Counted from the stretch's first letter, positions 1 through 10,782 are shown. The stretch is DNA of 64,000 bases from Undaria pinnatifida (GCA_012845835.1 JABAKD010000002.1:4914001-4978000), one strand, 5' to 3'. The notes: generated from the letters alone by a model not told the origin. Numbers and translations are program-made.

Positions 1-1
1 G

Positions 2-241
2 CCGCAGGGGCAGCAGCAGCAGTTTGAGACGGGGGAGAAGGGATTGCTCGCAGAGTTGGTTGTGAAACCAAATTACGAGCAGTATCTGCCGTGCTCCGTG
101 GGAGCGGCGACTGCTGAGCCCGTTGATGTGTGGGCCCGGGTTGGGGTCGGCACAAGGTGGCTGGTTGCGGTGGAGGACACTGGGTGTGGGAGGCACGGAC
201 ACCCAGGTGGAGAATCCTTCCCACCGTTTGCACCAGACTGA
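2..241 (+). CDS. 3'-terminal coding part of an unidentified gene
   Basis: The frame is open from base 2 to a TGA at 239-241, so it can run in from upstream. It encodes a glutamine run (QQQQ) and then a mixed-composition stretch (LVVKPNYEQYLPC, DVWARVGVGTRWLVAVED) that reads like ordinary protein. The segment is GC-rich compared with the repeat-dominated DNA further right and resembles the coding exons at 2.8-3.8 kb in this. I do not recognise the family. An in-frame ATG-less start at 44 is only where an ORF caller would begin; the true start is probably outside the window or in an upstream exon. A chance open frame cannot be excluded for 79 codons. Confidence 0.4.
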   Translation, partial: PQGQQQQFETGEKGLLAELVVKPNYEQYLPCSVGAATAEPVDVWARVGVGTRWLVAVEDTGCGRHGHPGGESFPPFAPD

Positions 242-1050
242 GGCAACAACCACAGGTCATGTCATGAAAAGTTGTTTCTGTCTGGGCTTTGTCTTAATTC
301 TAGAGTAATACAGCAGCGGTAGTTGACTTACGTAGCGATGCTCGAGCGATGACATGTTATTATTTGAGGCTCTGAGACGATCATTTTCTTTCGCATTATT
401 TGTTGTCAAGTCTTTGTTTTTCGCGTTAAATCATAGCAAAAGACAGAGTAGTAGCTTGGGCAGAGGGACGGGCAGCATAAATGCTTGTGCCTGCCCCCCA
501 GCCCCTCTTGCCCCAACCACCGGCGAATGTGACTGCGTGTGGTATGGTAGCTCTGCTGATCAACAGGTTACAAGGCACGGGATGCAGGACGCTTGACGGG
601 TTGATAATAGATTATGTCCGCAGTAGCTAGCGCTTGCTTGCGACAGCCGTATTTTCTGTCTGTCGTATGTACAGCAGTTTGGTACTTTAGTTCATTTTCA
701 ATCAACCATTTTTCCTCTCGCACCAAAGAGGGAAGGAATTGAGAACGAACTCGCCATCTCCGAAACACAATATTTGATTTCGGTTGTGTGCCGTGAATTT
801 TCCCAACAACATCCCTGGTACGATATCGTACGTCATTCGGTTTTACAGATAAATTGGTGACGGCTGGTGGCTGTAGGGGTATGGTCAGTACCAGTAGTAT
901 GATACAAGGGTGTCCGGACGTGGGGGGCCTGTCGGCCCCCCCGTCCTCCGGGTTACTGTTTACTGTAAAAGATGTGCGGTGATGCTGGTTGGTTCCACAG
1001 CAGGAGTACGCCTGCATACCAAGGGTGGGAGTGTTGAGTGTGGAATGACA
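242..1050. other. No recognisable feature
   Basis: This is probably 3' UTR followed by intergenic DNA. The 149-codon antisense frame at 568-1017 has no motif or family resemblance and I do not call it a gene. Confidence 0.4.
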
Positions 1051-1052
1051 GC

Positions 1053-1255
1053 GGGCCGAGATGGAGGAAAAGGAAATACTCCGTATGTATGATTTGTTGA
1101 TGGGGCGTGATCCCCAGAAGAAACTGAAAATACAGCGGGCCGAAATGGAGGAAAAGGAAATACTACTCGGTATGTATTATTTGTTGATGGGGCGTGATCC
1201 CCAGAACAAACTGAAAATAAGGACGCAGTGGAATATGGAATATGTCCAAAAATAA
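1053..1255 (+). repeat. 84-bp in-frame tandem repeat with an ORF
   Basis: Two units start at the ATGGAGG sequences at 1061 and 1145. They are exactly 84 bp apart, so the reading frame is kept. The ORF 1061-1255 reads MEEKEIL..MYDLLMGRDPQ..LKI twice, with small changes (RMYD to GMYY, KK to NK). An acidic-basic helical repeat is plausible. No upstream gene structure is visible, so this could be an exon fragment or a non-coding duplication that happens to stay in frame. Confidence 0.5.
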
Positions 1256-1437
1256 AGACACCCTCTTTCAGACGATATGGCTATGAAGAGGTTGGCGCAA
1301 ACTGGGCACTGAAAAAATAAGACTTGGTACTGCAATCATGAAGACTCTGTGACCAAATGCGACGTGGCCACTAATACCGGCAATCATGTACAGTATGGCA
1401 GCGAAAAACGGATGTGACTACTTACAAAATGGGGACA

Positions 1438-1817
1438 GGGTAGCCAGATGCATTGCAACTCGAACTCTTCACCCACTCAAAGACGTTCGCATAACAGACA
1501 TGGCTATGAAGAGGTTGGCGCAAACTCGGCACCGCAAAAATGAAGACTCCCTACTTACAATTTGATGCTACGAAAGCTGAGACTACATACTTGGCTGACA
1601 CCGGGGAAAAAACAGACAGTATGCCGGGGGTAGCCAGATGCATTGCAACTCGAACTCTTCACCCACTCAAAGACGTTCGCATAACAGACATGGCTATGAA
1701 GAGGTTGGCGCAAACTCGGCACCGCAAAAATGAAGACTCCCTACTTACAATTTGATGCTACGAAAGCTGAGACTACATACTTGGCTGACAACGGGAAAAA
1801 ACAGACAGTATGCCGGC
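1438..1817. repeat. 190-bp direct tandem duplication
   Basis: Units begin GGGTAGCCAGATGC at 1438 and 1628. The two copies are almost identical up to the point where the second diverges near 1817, so the duplication looks recent. A shorter, more diverged relative (GGCTATGAAGAGGTTGGCGC) lies upstream at about 1278. No function is apparent. Confidence 0.9.
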
Positions 1818-2105
1818 GCGGCGCACGCGCAAACTCGGCACTGAAAACATGAAGACTCACTATTTAGGGTTAGACAAATGCCACGGTGGCCGCTAATATG
1901 TACTCGCCGGCTACCATGTACAGAATGGCTGAAAAAATGAAGACTTACTACTGACAATGCCGCGGGAAATAATTAGCACGAGACTGAAGCGTGTCCGCGG
2001 CTACTGACATATACACGAAATATACACCTGGCCCCACGAGTAACTTGGGGTCGGCAGTTATCATGGACGGCTACATTGGCAATTTTGATGTGCCACTGGA
2101 AGGAC

Positions 2106-2605
2106 NNNNNNNNNNNNNNNNNNNNNNNNNNNNNNNNNNNNNNNNNNNNNNNNNNNNNNNNNNNNNNNNNNNNNNNNNNNNNNNNNNNNNNNNNNNNNNN
2201 NNNNNNNNNNNNNNNNNNNNNNNNNNNNNNNNNNNNNNNNNNNNNNNNNNNNNNNNNNNNNNNNNNNNNNNNNNNNNNNNNNNNNNNNNNNNNNNNNNNN
2301 NNNNNNNNNNNNNNNNNNNNNNNNNNNNNNNNNNNNNNNNNNNNNNNNNNNNNNNNNNNNNNNNNNNNNNNNNNNNNNNNNNNNNNNNNNNNNNNNNNNN
2401 NNNNNNNNNNNNNNNNNNNNNNNNNNNNNNNNNNNNNNNNNNNNNNNNNNNNNNNNNNNNNNNNNNNNNNNNNNNNNNNNNNNNNNNNNNNNNNNNNNNN
2501 NNNNNNNNNNNNNNNNNNNNNNNNNNNNNNNNNNNNNNNNNNNNNNNNNNNNNNNNNNNNNNNNNNNNNNNNNNNNNNNNNNNNNNNNNNNNNNNNNNNN
2601 NNNNN
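2106..2605. other. Assembly gap of exactly 500 N
   Basis: There are 500 consecutive N. The round number suggests a placeholder of unknown true length. It abuts a (CA)n tract, a common cause of assembly breaks. Any open frames spanning it are artefacts. Confidence 0.99.
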
Positions 2606-2619
2606 ACCCACACACACAC

Positions 2620-2679
<60 letters not shown>
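2606..2679. repeat. (CA)n microsatellite
   Basis: About 36 CA units with one interruption, directly at the edge of the N gap. Frames through it (CVCVCV or THTHTH) are not genes. The LINE family in this window also ends in (CA)n on its sense strand, so this tract could be the tail of a copy lost in the gap. Confidence 0.95.
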
Positions 2680-2680
<1 letters not shown>

Positions 2681-2804
2681 CAGTCTACAGACAGCAGTCT
2701 ACACCCGTGAATTTCCACCCTGATGGCACATCTTTAACACGCGGCAGCCGGGAACGTACACATCGAGCGACTTGATACACTTTGGAACGAACGCATGCAC
2801 TTAC

Positions 2805-3771
2805 GCCGACGATGTCACCGGTAGCGGCGGTGGCGTTCTTGAAGGTACCGCCGTCCTTGGTCCTTGCTCCCGCGCAGAGGGAGAACACCGCGCAGTAATT
2901 CTCCCACACTTGAGCAAAAAATAAAGTGCGGCAGGGCGACATGCACAAAGCAAAAAGTATCAGGAGATGTCACGTGGTTAAAGGTGCAAACGTGCAAACA
3001 CGTGCTCTGTGAGTGACAACGTACAGGATGCGAGCGGTGGCGGAAAGGCATTGTTTCGTATTCCTGGGCATGTCAAGCGGTTGAAGAGGTGCAGCATGAC
3101 TGGATCGAACTGCTGTTTCCATGCTTTCTTTGCTGCTGTGTACACAAACTTTAGCACAAAAAAACAGTCACGGCAATTCTGGTCGCGCTCACAACTTCAA
3201 CATGCACGGTTGCTACATGTACGCACAAAAAGCAGCAACAAACGACTCCTAAACTATGGCCCCGTGACAGCCACATCTTCACACGGAAAGTTGTTGGGTG
3301 GGGGGCGGGTGTTCGTGCGCGGCGAGCGAGCGGAGAGCGCGGCAGCCCACGATGATTATCTCACACGCTCGTGCCGGAACGGGCGGTTAGATTGAATATT
3401 CAAACAAAACTCTGCTGCTCACCTTTGTACCCGCGGTCGTCGACTTCGTCCGTTGGGATGCCGATGGAAGGTTTGCCACCGACGTCCTGCAGGCAGATGT
3501 GGCAGTTGTGGGGGTGATCCTTGCTGGGGGCGAGGAACGAGCACGTCACCTTGCACGTTTCCGGGTCCCTCCAGTCGTTTTTGTCGCACGTCGTGTAGTG
3601 CTTGCCGTCCTTTTTCGTGCGGACCCCGAGCCGCCCCTCGGGGCAGTCTTGAGCGTTGAGGCAAAACCACAGGGGGTTGCCGGGTTCCAGCGTAGTCTTG
3701 GGCTTGGAGGGGGATTTAGAACTCTCAGCTGGCTTGCGTTTCAGGGGCGAAGCCTTCGACAGCGCACTCAT
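2805..3771 (-). CDS. Two-exon cysteine-rich protein gene, function unknown
   Basis: Exon 1 runs 3771-3423 from ATG (MSALSKASPLKRKP) to a GTGAGC donor. Exon 2 runs 2908-2805, after a pyrimidine-rich stretch ending CAAG and before a GTAAGT donor. Exon 1 ends in phase 1 and exon 2 resumes in the same phase, giving GYK-VWENYC without a stop; the intron is 514 bp. The N-terminus is basic and rich in Lys, Pro and Ser. The 151 visible residues then hold nine cysteines (37, 43, 62, 73, 77, 90, 93, 122, 128) plus clustered histidines (58, 86, 88, 91), so a zinc-binding or disulfide-rich domain is likely. I do not recognise the family. A third exon may be tiny (2719-2699, ending TAG) or lie in the N gap. 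The upstream frame to 4002 is open, but the ATG at 3771 starts the composition change. Confidence 0.6.
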
Positions 3772-4002
3772 GTCTACTGCGAGGGGAGCGGCTGCTGTGT
3801 TGAATTGTGTGCGTGTGCGCGTGTTCGCGTCGGGCGGGTGTGCTGAGGCGACTAAAACGAAGTTTGGTCGAAGTTTTGGTAAAGATCCAGAACCCACAGC
3901 AGCAGCAGCTACACCCCAGCTTCGTTGAGCGGCATCGTTGAGGTTGCGCTTGCTCTCGTTACCCGCGATCGACCTACTACGTGAAAGCTGCGCGTGCAAC
4001 AA

Positions 4003-4925
4003 ACCTCACCAGAGGTGAAATAGACGGTATACGTTCGGCTTTGGAGGGTGTGCGTGCCCATCCCCTCTCTGTGCTGACAACACACAACCTCAACGCCAAT
4101 ACTCCGCAAAACGGGACTGTCACTTTTTTGCGATCGGAAGCAAATGAAAGTGCAGGTTTGCTGCCGAAAGACGAAAGACGTCGGTTCTGCGGGGTTCGGC
4201 GCGCTTTTCACGACGCTGATTCCAACCCAGCAGGGACAATCGAGACCGCACGCAACGAGCCATTCTGTTCGCTAGGCCACCAGGTGCCGCATTGCGAAGG
4301 CGCGAGCCTGGCCGTGCGTCTGGGAGCGCGCTATGAGGGCGCGAAGTTAACGTACTGTTTTCAGAGGGGGTCGAATTTCCCCGCTGCGCTGTGAGCGACC
4401 CAGTCCTGAAGATCCCGATTCCCGTAATATTAGTTACCTCTATTTCGGGTACGCACGAGAGATGATGACAACATACGTGGTATTTCATGTGTCTTACACA
4501 ATGCAGGTTACTTCCAGAATAGCTGGTTGTCAACCTCACCTGCGATCTAGCATAGGGCGGTACACGAAATGAAGAAACCGGTGGTAGTGAGGAAATAAAG
4601 TGAAAATACTCACGTTTTATGATGCAATATGTGGTGGAAATAACGGGATGTGTTATTCTCGTTAAACTGAAGATTCCACCCTGATCTTGTCCCGGTCATG
4701 CGTACTGTATGATGAATATGATATTCTAGTCTGATATGCTTTGCTTGACAATGATTGATGATAGGGTTTTGCGTGTGTTCAAGCCTCCTTTGGTTTGATC
4801 GCCCCCTCAGCTCCCCCCGCCCTTATCGTGCGCGTGTGCAGAGTGTTATGATAAGCGGTATCCGCTGTATGCCGGACCACAAAAATGTTGAGCAGGGGGA
4901 ATGGGGTAGATTATAAAGTTCTTAT
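4003..4925. other. No recognisable feature
   Basis: This region lies upstream of the - strand gene and may include its promoter and 5' UTR. I see no repeat partner in the window and no convincing ORF. Confidence 0.4.
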
Positions 4926-5338
4926 AGTCCACAGCTATGTGCTCAAACATTTTATGTACGTAATATACGAACATTTTGAGTACAGACGAAGATAGTCAAC
5001 ATTCCTGCGTTTGTTATGGAGTTCGTACCTGATACCGTATCTTTGATACCAGGTACGCGTTTTAATCAAGGTTGCCAAACAGTTTAAAGGATCGTTATTT
5101 ATTTATCGCGGTAGCTTATCAAGTAGCGGCATGGACTAACACTCTTGCAGCACTGTGATACTACGTGTCGCTCTTCCGGGAAGGAACATGTGGAATAACT
5201 TTACCCTTGATATAACAACCTCGTCACGTGTAGCGAGGCGTTTGCGCTCTGATGTATTGGTACTCTGAAACAGAAATGAACTCGCGGTTGAGTTCGTGCT
5301 ATACCGGCATCAAACAGTTGTCGAGTCGACTCTGAAAT

Positions 5339-5809
5339 ATGGTGACTTATTGCGGGACTTGTTATGTTTTTGCGGGGTTTGCGGTTAATGGTGATACATG
5401 CGTTAGTTCGGGTAGGACAAACCCGCTCGAGGAAGGTCTCAAACAGACTGGCCTTTTTCGCGAGCTGATCGGATGCTTGAGAGCTGTAGCCAGGTACACC
5501 AAGTCGCCCAGGGAGATAAACTGGAAGACGGCGGTTGGTATTTTAAATTATGTCTTTTTCATGAGTGATTTTGGCATTACTTTTCAGAGAGGCAGTGGAC
5601 TGGAGCTGGTTGCGTATGCGGATGCAGACTACGCCAGCAAGGCCACTGATAGGAGGTCGGTTTACGGTGGGGCTGTCATGTGCGCAGGGGCATGCGTGTG
5701 CTGGTTTCCGAGAACTAAAAAGTGCGTGACATTTTCGATCTCAGAAGCCGAGTACGTAGCACTGGCAGACACCATAAGTTTGAGATTTTCGGGGATGTGG
5801 GGACGATGA
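5339..5809 (+). pseudogene. Ty1/copia RT-RNase H fragment
   Basis: The 156-codon open remnant contains the end of the RT connection (AVARYTKSPREINWKTAV, residues 49-66) and the RNase H core. The latter includes ADADYASKATDRRSVYGGAV (residues 94-113) with the catalytic-type Asp, CWFPRTKKCVTFSISEAEYV (121-140), and the conserved Glu of SEAEY. In the family this enzyme removes RNA from the RNA-DNA hybrid during reverse transcription. The frame breaks just after ALADTI, where an intact element would continue. The residues joining the RT end to AVARYT are deleted relative to copy B, which still encodes a recognisable NQTRPG. The fragment cannot be functional. Confidence 0.9.
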
Positions 5810-5810
5810 C

Positions 5811-6060
5811 GATTTTTGGTAACTACCCGGGGTCATCCCCGCGTAATCAGTCTATGGTTTTCTCAACTAGCCCCGTAATGAGACCCAGCTGAGCCAAATC
5901 GTCCAGTTTATATAGTTTTTGGGGTTCGGGGACGGCAACGGTTTTTCGGTAAACTACCGGGGGTCATCCCTGCGTAATCAGTCTATGGGTTCCTCAACTA
6001 GCCCCGTAATGATACCCAGCTGAGCCAAACCGTTTAGTTTTCATCCTGCAAGGAGGGGTC
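5811..6060 (+). repeat. About 125-bp tandem duplication inside copia copy A
   Basis: Two units share GGTCATCCC(C/T)GCGTAATCAG and CCCAGCTGAGCCAAA. The inverted copy B (58.70-58.89 kb) has the block only once, so the duplication happened in copy A after the copies separated. Confidence 0.85.
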
Positions 6061-7198
6061 ACGCCCACTTGTTAACGCTTGTGCGGGGAAGGATTCGCTT
6101 GATCACTTGAGAGGATTATGGCTCGTTAAGTAGGAAAAAGGTCTCAAACTCGACGAGTTCGATACGTCTGAACCCGAGGGCGACTAACTTTTTCGCGAGC
6201 TGATTTGAATTGTTTCTTGACGGATTATTCTGCATATACTAGCTGGATTTTCGTACTTTTAAAGAGTGCATGGTAGTTAGGGAGGCAAGTAATTATTTCT
6301 TTGTTTTTGAAACATTGCTGTTTTCGCGATTGCGTTGTCTAGTATGGCATTATCTTTCTCGGGATTTGAGCGTTTGGAATTTGAATGGATTTTTAGTATG
6401 TACCCAGCCGGGAGGCGTTTGTCTCATTCGAAAGTGAGTTTTGAGACTGCTGTCCAATCACACTTGTTGGCACCCCTGTTCTATGGAGCTGACAACCGTT
6501 TTATAAGGCAAGGCTGAATGCTGATTATAAGGCCGATGTTTGAGTTTTCGGATTTGAGTTTTCGGTCTATGAATTTCGGATTTGAGTTTTGGTATTTGGA
6601 CTTAGGATTTTACGACTTAGATCTTAGGTTCGTGATGATTGATGTTGAATACTGTCCCTGAATTGTATCTCTAGATTTATGGAGTGCTTTTTAAGGACTA
6701 TGGTGTTGCAATCTTTCTTTCTTGTCACGGAGGTACTGGGAGGATATTGATTGACCGTAATTTTCATTGAATCGTTTTACCCTGATGATATGACAATGTA
6801 GCATCATACCGTATCATTTACGAAGCAGGGAGGCTGTTGATTGTCTGCTTGGATATGATGCGGATATGATGACGGTTGAGTATTGTAGGGGTTTCCAGTG
6901 ATAAGTTGGCTACATGATGGCGGGATATCGGGATGGTGGAAATACTCCGCCTATTTATCCGCCTTTCTTCCTGGCGAGCGCTCTCCATGCTGCGCCTTGG
7001 CTAGGAGCAACGTAATATATATTTGTTCGTCTTATACTTGTTTTCATACCGGTGACTCCACTACCCCACTATTGTCAGCTCAACGGGTAAGCCCTCTACG
7101 CTTCGTAGGGATCAACAAACAGAAACCCATCCATCCGATCTCAAATTTGGATAATTACAGGCCTGTCGAGGCAGTATCTTAACAATATACACTAAAAA

Positions 7199-7415
7199 TC
7201 TCCGGAATTCCTCCTCGACATGCTGTATTTTTGCAATTTCTCGCTTGTCTCGCTCGGCATCCTTCCGCGTTCACATCGATGTGCGGAACGACACGGCAGG
7301 GCGAGGGGCGTTGGAGCCGCCCCCCCGAAGCCGGCGCTCGAACGAGGCTATTTGACCGATAATCCCAGTTCTGCGAATCGCATAATCAGACTGAGGGGCG
7401 AAACAAACTCCTGAT
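7199..7415 (+). repeat. Dispersed repeat, inverted partner at 40.6-40.8 kb
   Basis: CCTCCTCGACA, TCTCGCTCGGC, CGATGTGCGGAACG, GGCAGGGCGAGGG and GGAGCCGCCCCCC all recur in order on the opposite strand at 40595-40790. No TIR or tail is visible and the family is not identified. Confidence 0.75.
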
Positions 7416-7439
7416 CGAATCCCTGAAACAAAAGAATGA

Positions 7440-7655
7440 TTTTATATATTTGTATCCTGTAGGTCGTACAACCAGTGAGGAGACGGCGGAGTGTTCGAGG
7501 GGGTGGGTGGGTGGGTGGGTGGGTGGGGGGCAAAAGGGGTTTTAACAGCTTTAGGTCGCATAGGTGTAGGGGGTTTGCTATACTCGTTGTGCTAGGTCTA
7601 GGCGATGGTGCGGACGGTGGGGAAGCAGGGGGCGTTGGGGCGGGGGGGAAGGGGG
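7440..7655 (-). repeat. C-rich dispersed repeat (G-rich on this strand)
   Basis: The reverse complement matches 17.23-17.68 and 36.84-37.13 kb, including CACCACCCGCACCATCGCC, TAGACCTAGCACCAC and TTGTACGACTTACAG. Next to it on the + strand, (GGGT)n at 7499-7530 can form a G-quadruplex. The related copies lead directly into the mini-ORF family at 17.7 and 37.2 kb, so this may be the outer part of that element. Confidence 0.75.
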
Positions 7656-7676
7656 TACATATCTGATACCTGGTAT

Positions 7677-7800
7677 GTGTGTGCCACCTTTGGTTTGTGT
7701 TTTTTCCTTGGGGGTATGACTCAGCTCCAGAGTGACTGGAGCCTGTCCTGCGACCACGGACTTGATTATGCGCGAGTTAATGTGAGAACAACAAAATCAA
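7677..7800 (+). repeat. Short hairpin-bearing retroposon-like repeat, copy 1
   Basis: The family consensus contains GCTCCAGAGTGACTGGAGC, a 7-bp stem with a 5-nt loop. GTCCTGTGACCACGGAC, a second 4-bp stem, follows, then GCGAGTTAATGTGAGAACAA and an (AAC)n-like tail. Copies at 9.93, 10.03, 20.0 and 42.8 kb have the same orientation. A CA/AAC-rich 3' end with variable 5' ends fits a non-LTR retroposon or SINE. No A or B box is evident. Confidence 0.65.
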
Positions 7801-8039
7801 CATTGATCGAATGAAGACCGACGAGTGAGATCTGGTGTTCTGCATGATCAGGCGTCGGGCGGTGCACACTTGATTCTAAAGCTCTTCGGCGCCCATCTCA
7901 CATACTACCAGATAATGCACAAACTAAAGCGTGGGTCTAATACGCCAGATCCCCGCACTCTCTCGTACAGATGGAAACTCTTGCGCTGAAACAGGAATGT
8001 TCGAAAGTACGTCACCGTAGCCGATTGTTTTTGCTGTTT

Positions 8040-9130
8040 CAGGCAGCCTCATCCATGGGTAATTTTGGGTGGAGCGACCGTAGGCCACAAATTAGCGCAC
8101 CTGTACACAGGTGTTGGGGAAGGTCGTGACAACGTTTTATCGAAAAAATATGGATCGACGCAGGGGGGCGTTTACAGATTGAATTACTGTAATTTCCAGG
8201 TAAAATCTCTCCGTTTCAGAAACAGTTCCTCGAAATACCTTCGTACGATATGTACTCCTTTCGTCTATCACCTTGCGCAGGGCGAGCACGATGCAGTGTG
8301 ATGACTTGTTTTATCAGTAGCCTTGGGGATGTTCTCACACCACAAACCATACCAGATAAAGTACCGAATATATCTAGATGTGTGAGGCGGTCCGCACATT
8401 TTTTTGGTCAGTTTTTCCAAAACGCGCGGCGAAGCCGCGCTCGGGGCGGAGCCCTTCCCCCCTCCGTTTTTCCCAGACAAAGTGTTTCCCCCTCTCCGTC
8501 TCCTTTCGCCCAGCCCGGCCCCTAGCCTGGGTTAGGGTTAGGGTTGGGGTTAGGGTTAGGGTGGGTCGGCGCCCTCTCGCGATTTGATATAAAATCACAA
8601 AAACACGAAAAACAGCTCAAAAACCTTTGGTCTGTAAAGTGAAATATATTTGGTACTTTATTTGGTACGATTTGTGGGACAAAGCCGGTAAAGGCGGCTC
8701 TGTTTTACATAGTGTAGATGACTAGTCTGTACCAGGTAGTCTGTACGTATCGTGGTCTGTATATGTCTGTGTTCGTTCGTAGTGCATCGTTTTCGAACCA
8801 AAATAAAAAGTTGCCTGGCGTTATCTATGGTTGTCGTCTATAACACCAAATAATATGATGTGTAAGACATATAAACAATACGTGACCCGATCGAAGTCAC
8901 AGAATATTAATTTCGAGCCACTTTTTTGCTTATTTGACCCATTTCGGGACCCCGGAAAAAGTCGAATATATATAGCAATACCAACAACCTATTTTTTATA
9001 ATAAAATCATACCAGGCACACCCTACGATGGCGTCCCCCGTCCCCTCGATCGCAAAGCGTGACAACAATGGAGCTTACGATACCCGACCCAAGAAAAAAT
9101 AAACAGAATATCAGGGACTTTATAATATAT
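8040..9130. other. No gene seen; contains an interstitial telomere-like tract
   Basis: The only clear feature is the TTAGGG-type array at 8529-8561. The flanks are AT-rich with unrelated short ORFs and no partner elsewhere in the window. Confidence 0.4.
8529..8561 (+). repeat. Interstitial TTAGGG telomere-like repeat
   Basis: Five GGGTTA-type units, one varied to GGGTTGG, end in TTAGGG. A shorter form (GGGTTAGGGTTAGG) occurs at 33862 and inverted at 35825 within the foldback arms. This suggests a genome with TTAGGG telomeres and small interstitial insertions. Confidence 0.8.
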
Positions 9131-9639
9131 TTGAATTAATGCGAAAACAAGAAGCGGCTATAGAACAACAGCAGGCAGTGAAAGTCGTGACTAGCATACC
9201 GAAGCGAGACACAAGACCTCCATCAGTGCAGCATCTACTTGCTGGTAGCTACAAGATTCGGCGTTGCTCTACTACTGGCTTACAAGTCTCGTTGCCGATA
9301 GACAAAGGAAAAGGTGAGAGGTTCACAACAAGGAAGAGCGAGATACTTTTATCCCCGTTTTGGACCGATTTCGATAAATATATTGATCGAGTGTGTGCCT
9401 CTCTCTTTGCCTGTTGGGCATTGTACAATACCCTGGTGGGCTAGTTTAGGGTCTCTTTCCTCCTCTGTGCGCTTGGTGTGTTGTAACGCATCTGGGCAGT
9501 ACCAGAATCTAGCAGGCTTTTAGTTGGTGCGTGACGTAGTGGGGTGGGTGTTGGCCAACGTTTGGCGAAGGGTCGGTGCACGACATGCGTTGTCGCTTTA
9601 GACTACTCCTTTTGATTCTATTTTGAACTTCCACTATCA

Positions 9640-9925
9640 CTATCTGTTGTGTGTTCTTCATATTCAACTGGTATTTTTCTCCCCTCCATCTCCAGCACTC
9701 AAGCGGTGTCTGTGCTGATGCCTCGTAGACAGAATGCTCCGTGCAGACTACAAGACAGAGATACACATTGCAAATACATCACAGGTGGAATTTTCTTCAT
9801 GCAACGCCAACCGCGACGAGAACGCGATCAAATGACCAAAAAATGCAAGCCGACACACCAGACAGACTAATTGCACGCCCAGTAAATAATAGGAATATAA
9901 TAATAGCTACGATACAATCAGCAGT
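9640..9925 (-). mobile_element. Diverged LINE-family 3' UTR fragment
   Basis: On the - strand it ends GAATATGAAGAACACACAA, matching the GTGAAGAACACACA tail of the LINE family at 10.8, 25.7 and 26.3 kb. The body (GCAAGCCGACACACC, ACGATACAATCAGC) is closer to the copy at 16.45-16.76 kb. No coding sequence is retained. Confidence 0.6.
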
Positions 9926-9926
9926 T

Positions 9927-10110
9927 TAGGGTATTCCTCAGCTCCAGAGTGACTGGAGCCTGTCGTGTGACCACGGACTTGATCATGCGAGTTAATTGTG
10001 AGAACAGCAACAACAACAACAATCTCCTGGGGTATTCCTCAGCTCCAGAGTGACTGGAGCCTGTCCTGTGACCACGGACTTGATTATGCGAGTTAATGTG
10101 AGAACAACAC
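9927..10110 (+). repeat. Hairpin-bearing repeat, copies 2 and 3 in tandem
   Basis: Two head-to-tail copies about 101 bp apart (GTATTCCTCAGCTCCAG at 9931 and 10032) each contain the GCTCCAG-AGTGA-CTGGAGC hairpin and the TGTGACCACGGACTTGAT block. The first ends in (CAA)n and the second in ACAACACAACC. The near identity suggests local duplication, not two insertions. Confidence 0.85.
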
Positions 10111-10374
10111 AACCCTATAATATATCCTATATACTATATAACAATATGCACTCTGGCAATACTTCGATGTATTTGATGCTTCAACACTGTGGGCATAAAT
10201 ATAGATATCGTTCACATATTAATACGAATACCAACCGGTACTTGGTTGAAATTTAATGTCCGATATTTTAACCAATATATGCTGGACGACTGACGTAAGT
10301 ATAAATATACATACATACCGTTCGCCTCGAATACTGAAATATTTTAACTGGTCCTTAAATTTAAGCCAACACAT

Positions 10375-10560
10375 ATACCTGATAGCTACACTGCTGTAGT
10401 TGTAAGGGGAGTCGCCGACCTATATCCTCAATGAGGACACACAACTCGTAACGCGCGCGATCGGAGTATCACACACATCTTGCAAAGATGAGTTTCGACG
10501 AAATCTTCGATCTCACAGCTGGAGTGTATTTTCATCTTTTATAATATGTATAGAGGCCAC
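10375..10560 (+). repeat. Mini-ORF repeat family, copy at 10.4 kb (type A)
   Basis: The copy shares CTGATAGCTACACTG, GGGGAGTCGCCGACC, CGCGATCGGAGTATCACAC and the ATGAGTTTCGA start region with copies at 22.8 and 37.2 kb. The 18-codon ORF 10488-10544 reads MSFDEIFDLTAGVYFHLL. The sequence past it (GGAGTGTATTTT...TTATAATAT) is found inverted at the far end of the 36.4-37.4 kb block, so it is probably an element terminus. Confidence 0.75.
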
Positions 10561-10589
10561 TCCACTACATCTCGCGGTAATATACGACC

Positions 10590-10742
10590 CCTCCCATTTA
10601 AAAAACTCACCCACATAGCACATTACAAGCACTAACAACGCAGCTTCCAAAAATGAGTATTGGCCCAAAATTCGATGAACTCATCAAGGCTGATCTCCTT
10701 GAAATATGTTTATATAATGAGGACCGTTTGACGTTGTATTAA
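10590..10742 (+). repeat. Mini-ORF repeat family, copy at 10.6 kb (type B)
   Basis: Upstream it has CCCCTCCCATTTAAAAAAC, ACATTACAAGCACTAACAACG and CAGCTTCCAAAAATGAGT, matching 24.8 and 27.8 kb. The ORF 10653-10742 reads MSIGPKFDELIKADLLEI and continues 11 more residues. It lies about 165 bp after the type A start, so types A and B are adjacent here. Confidence 0.7.
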
Positions 10743-10782
10743 TGCGGGAACAACCATTAAAAGTGCACGCAGACTGGCATGC

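Larger units (their letters stand above)
4926..7117 (+). mobile_element. Decayed Ty1/copia retrotransposon, copy A (pol 3' end plus LTR)
   Basis: The stretch aligns along almost its whole length with the reverse complement of 57.74-59.76 kb. It carries the end of pol (RNase H), a duplicated non-coding block, and an LTR-like region ending near 7117 (GTAGGGATCAACA; the partner ends GTAGGGATTGACA, both in CA). Compared with copy B, the pol segment lacks the bases between the GCLR and AVARYT codons. A second fragment of that region (AAAAAGGTCTCAAACTCG) lies out of order at 6135, so the copy is rearranged as well as truncated. The 5' half (gag, protease, integrase, most of RT) is absent. Confidence 0.85.

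Noticed and set aside
568-1017. 149-codon - strand ORF as a gene
   Set aside because: No motif, low-complexity-free but random-looking composition, no splice or repeat support.
1973-2723. Long open frames across the N gap and CA repeat
   Set aside because: They consist of unknown residues plus CVCV or THTH repeats; artefacts of N and microsatellite translation.
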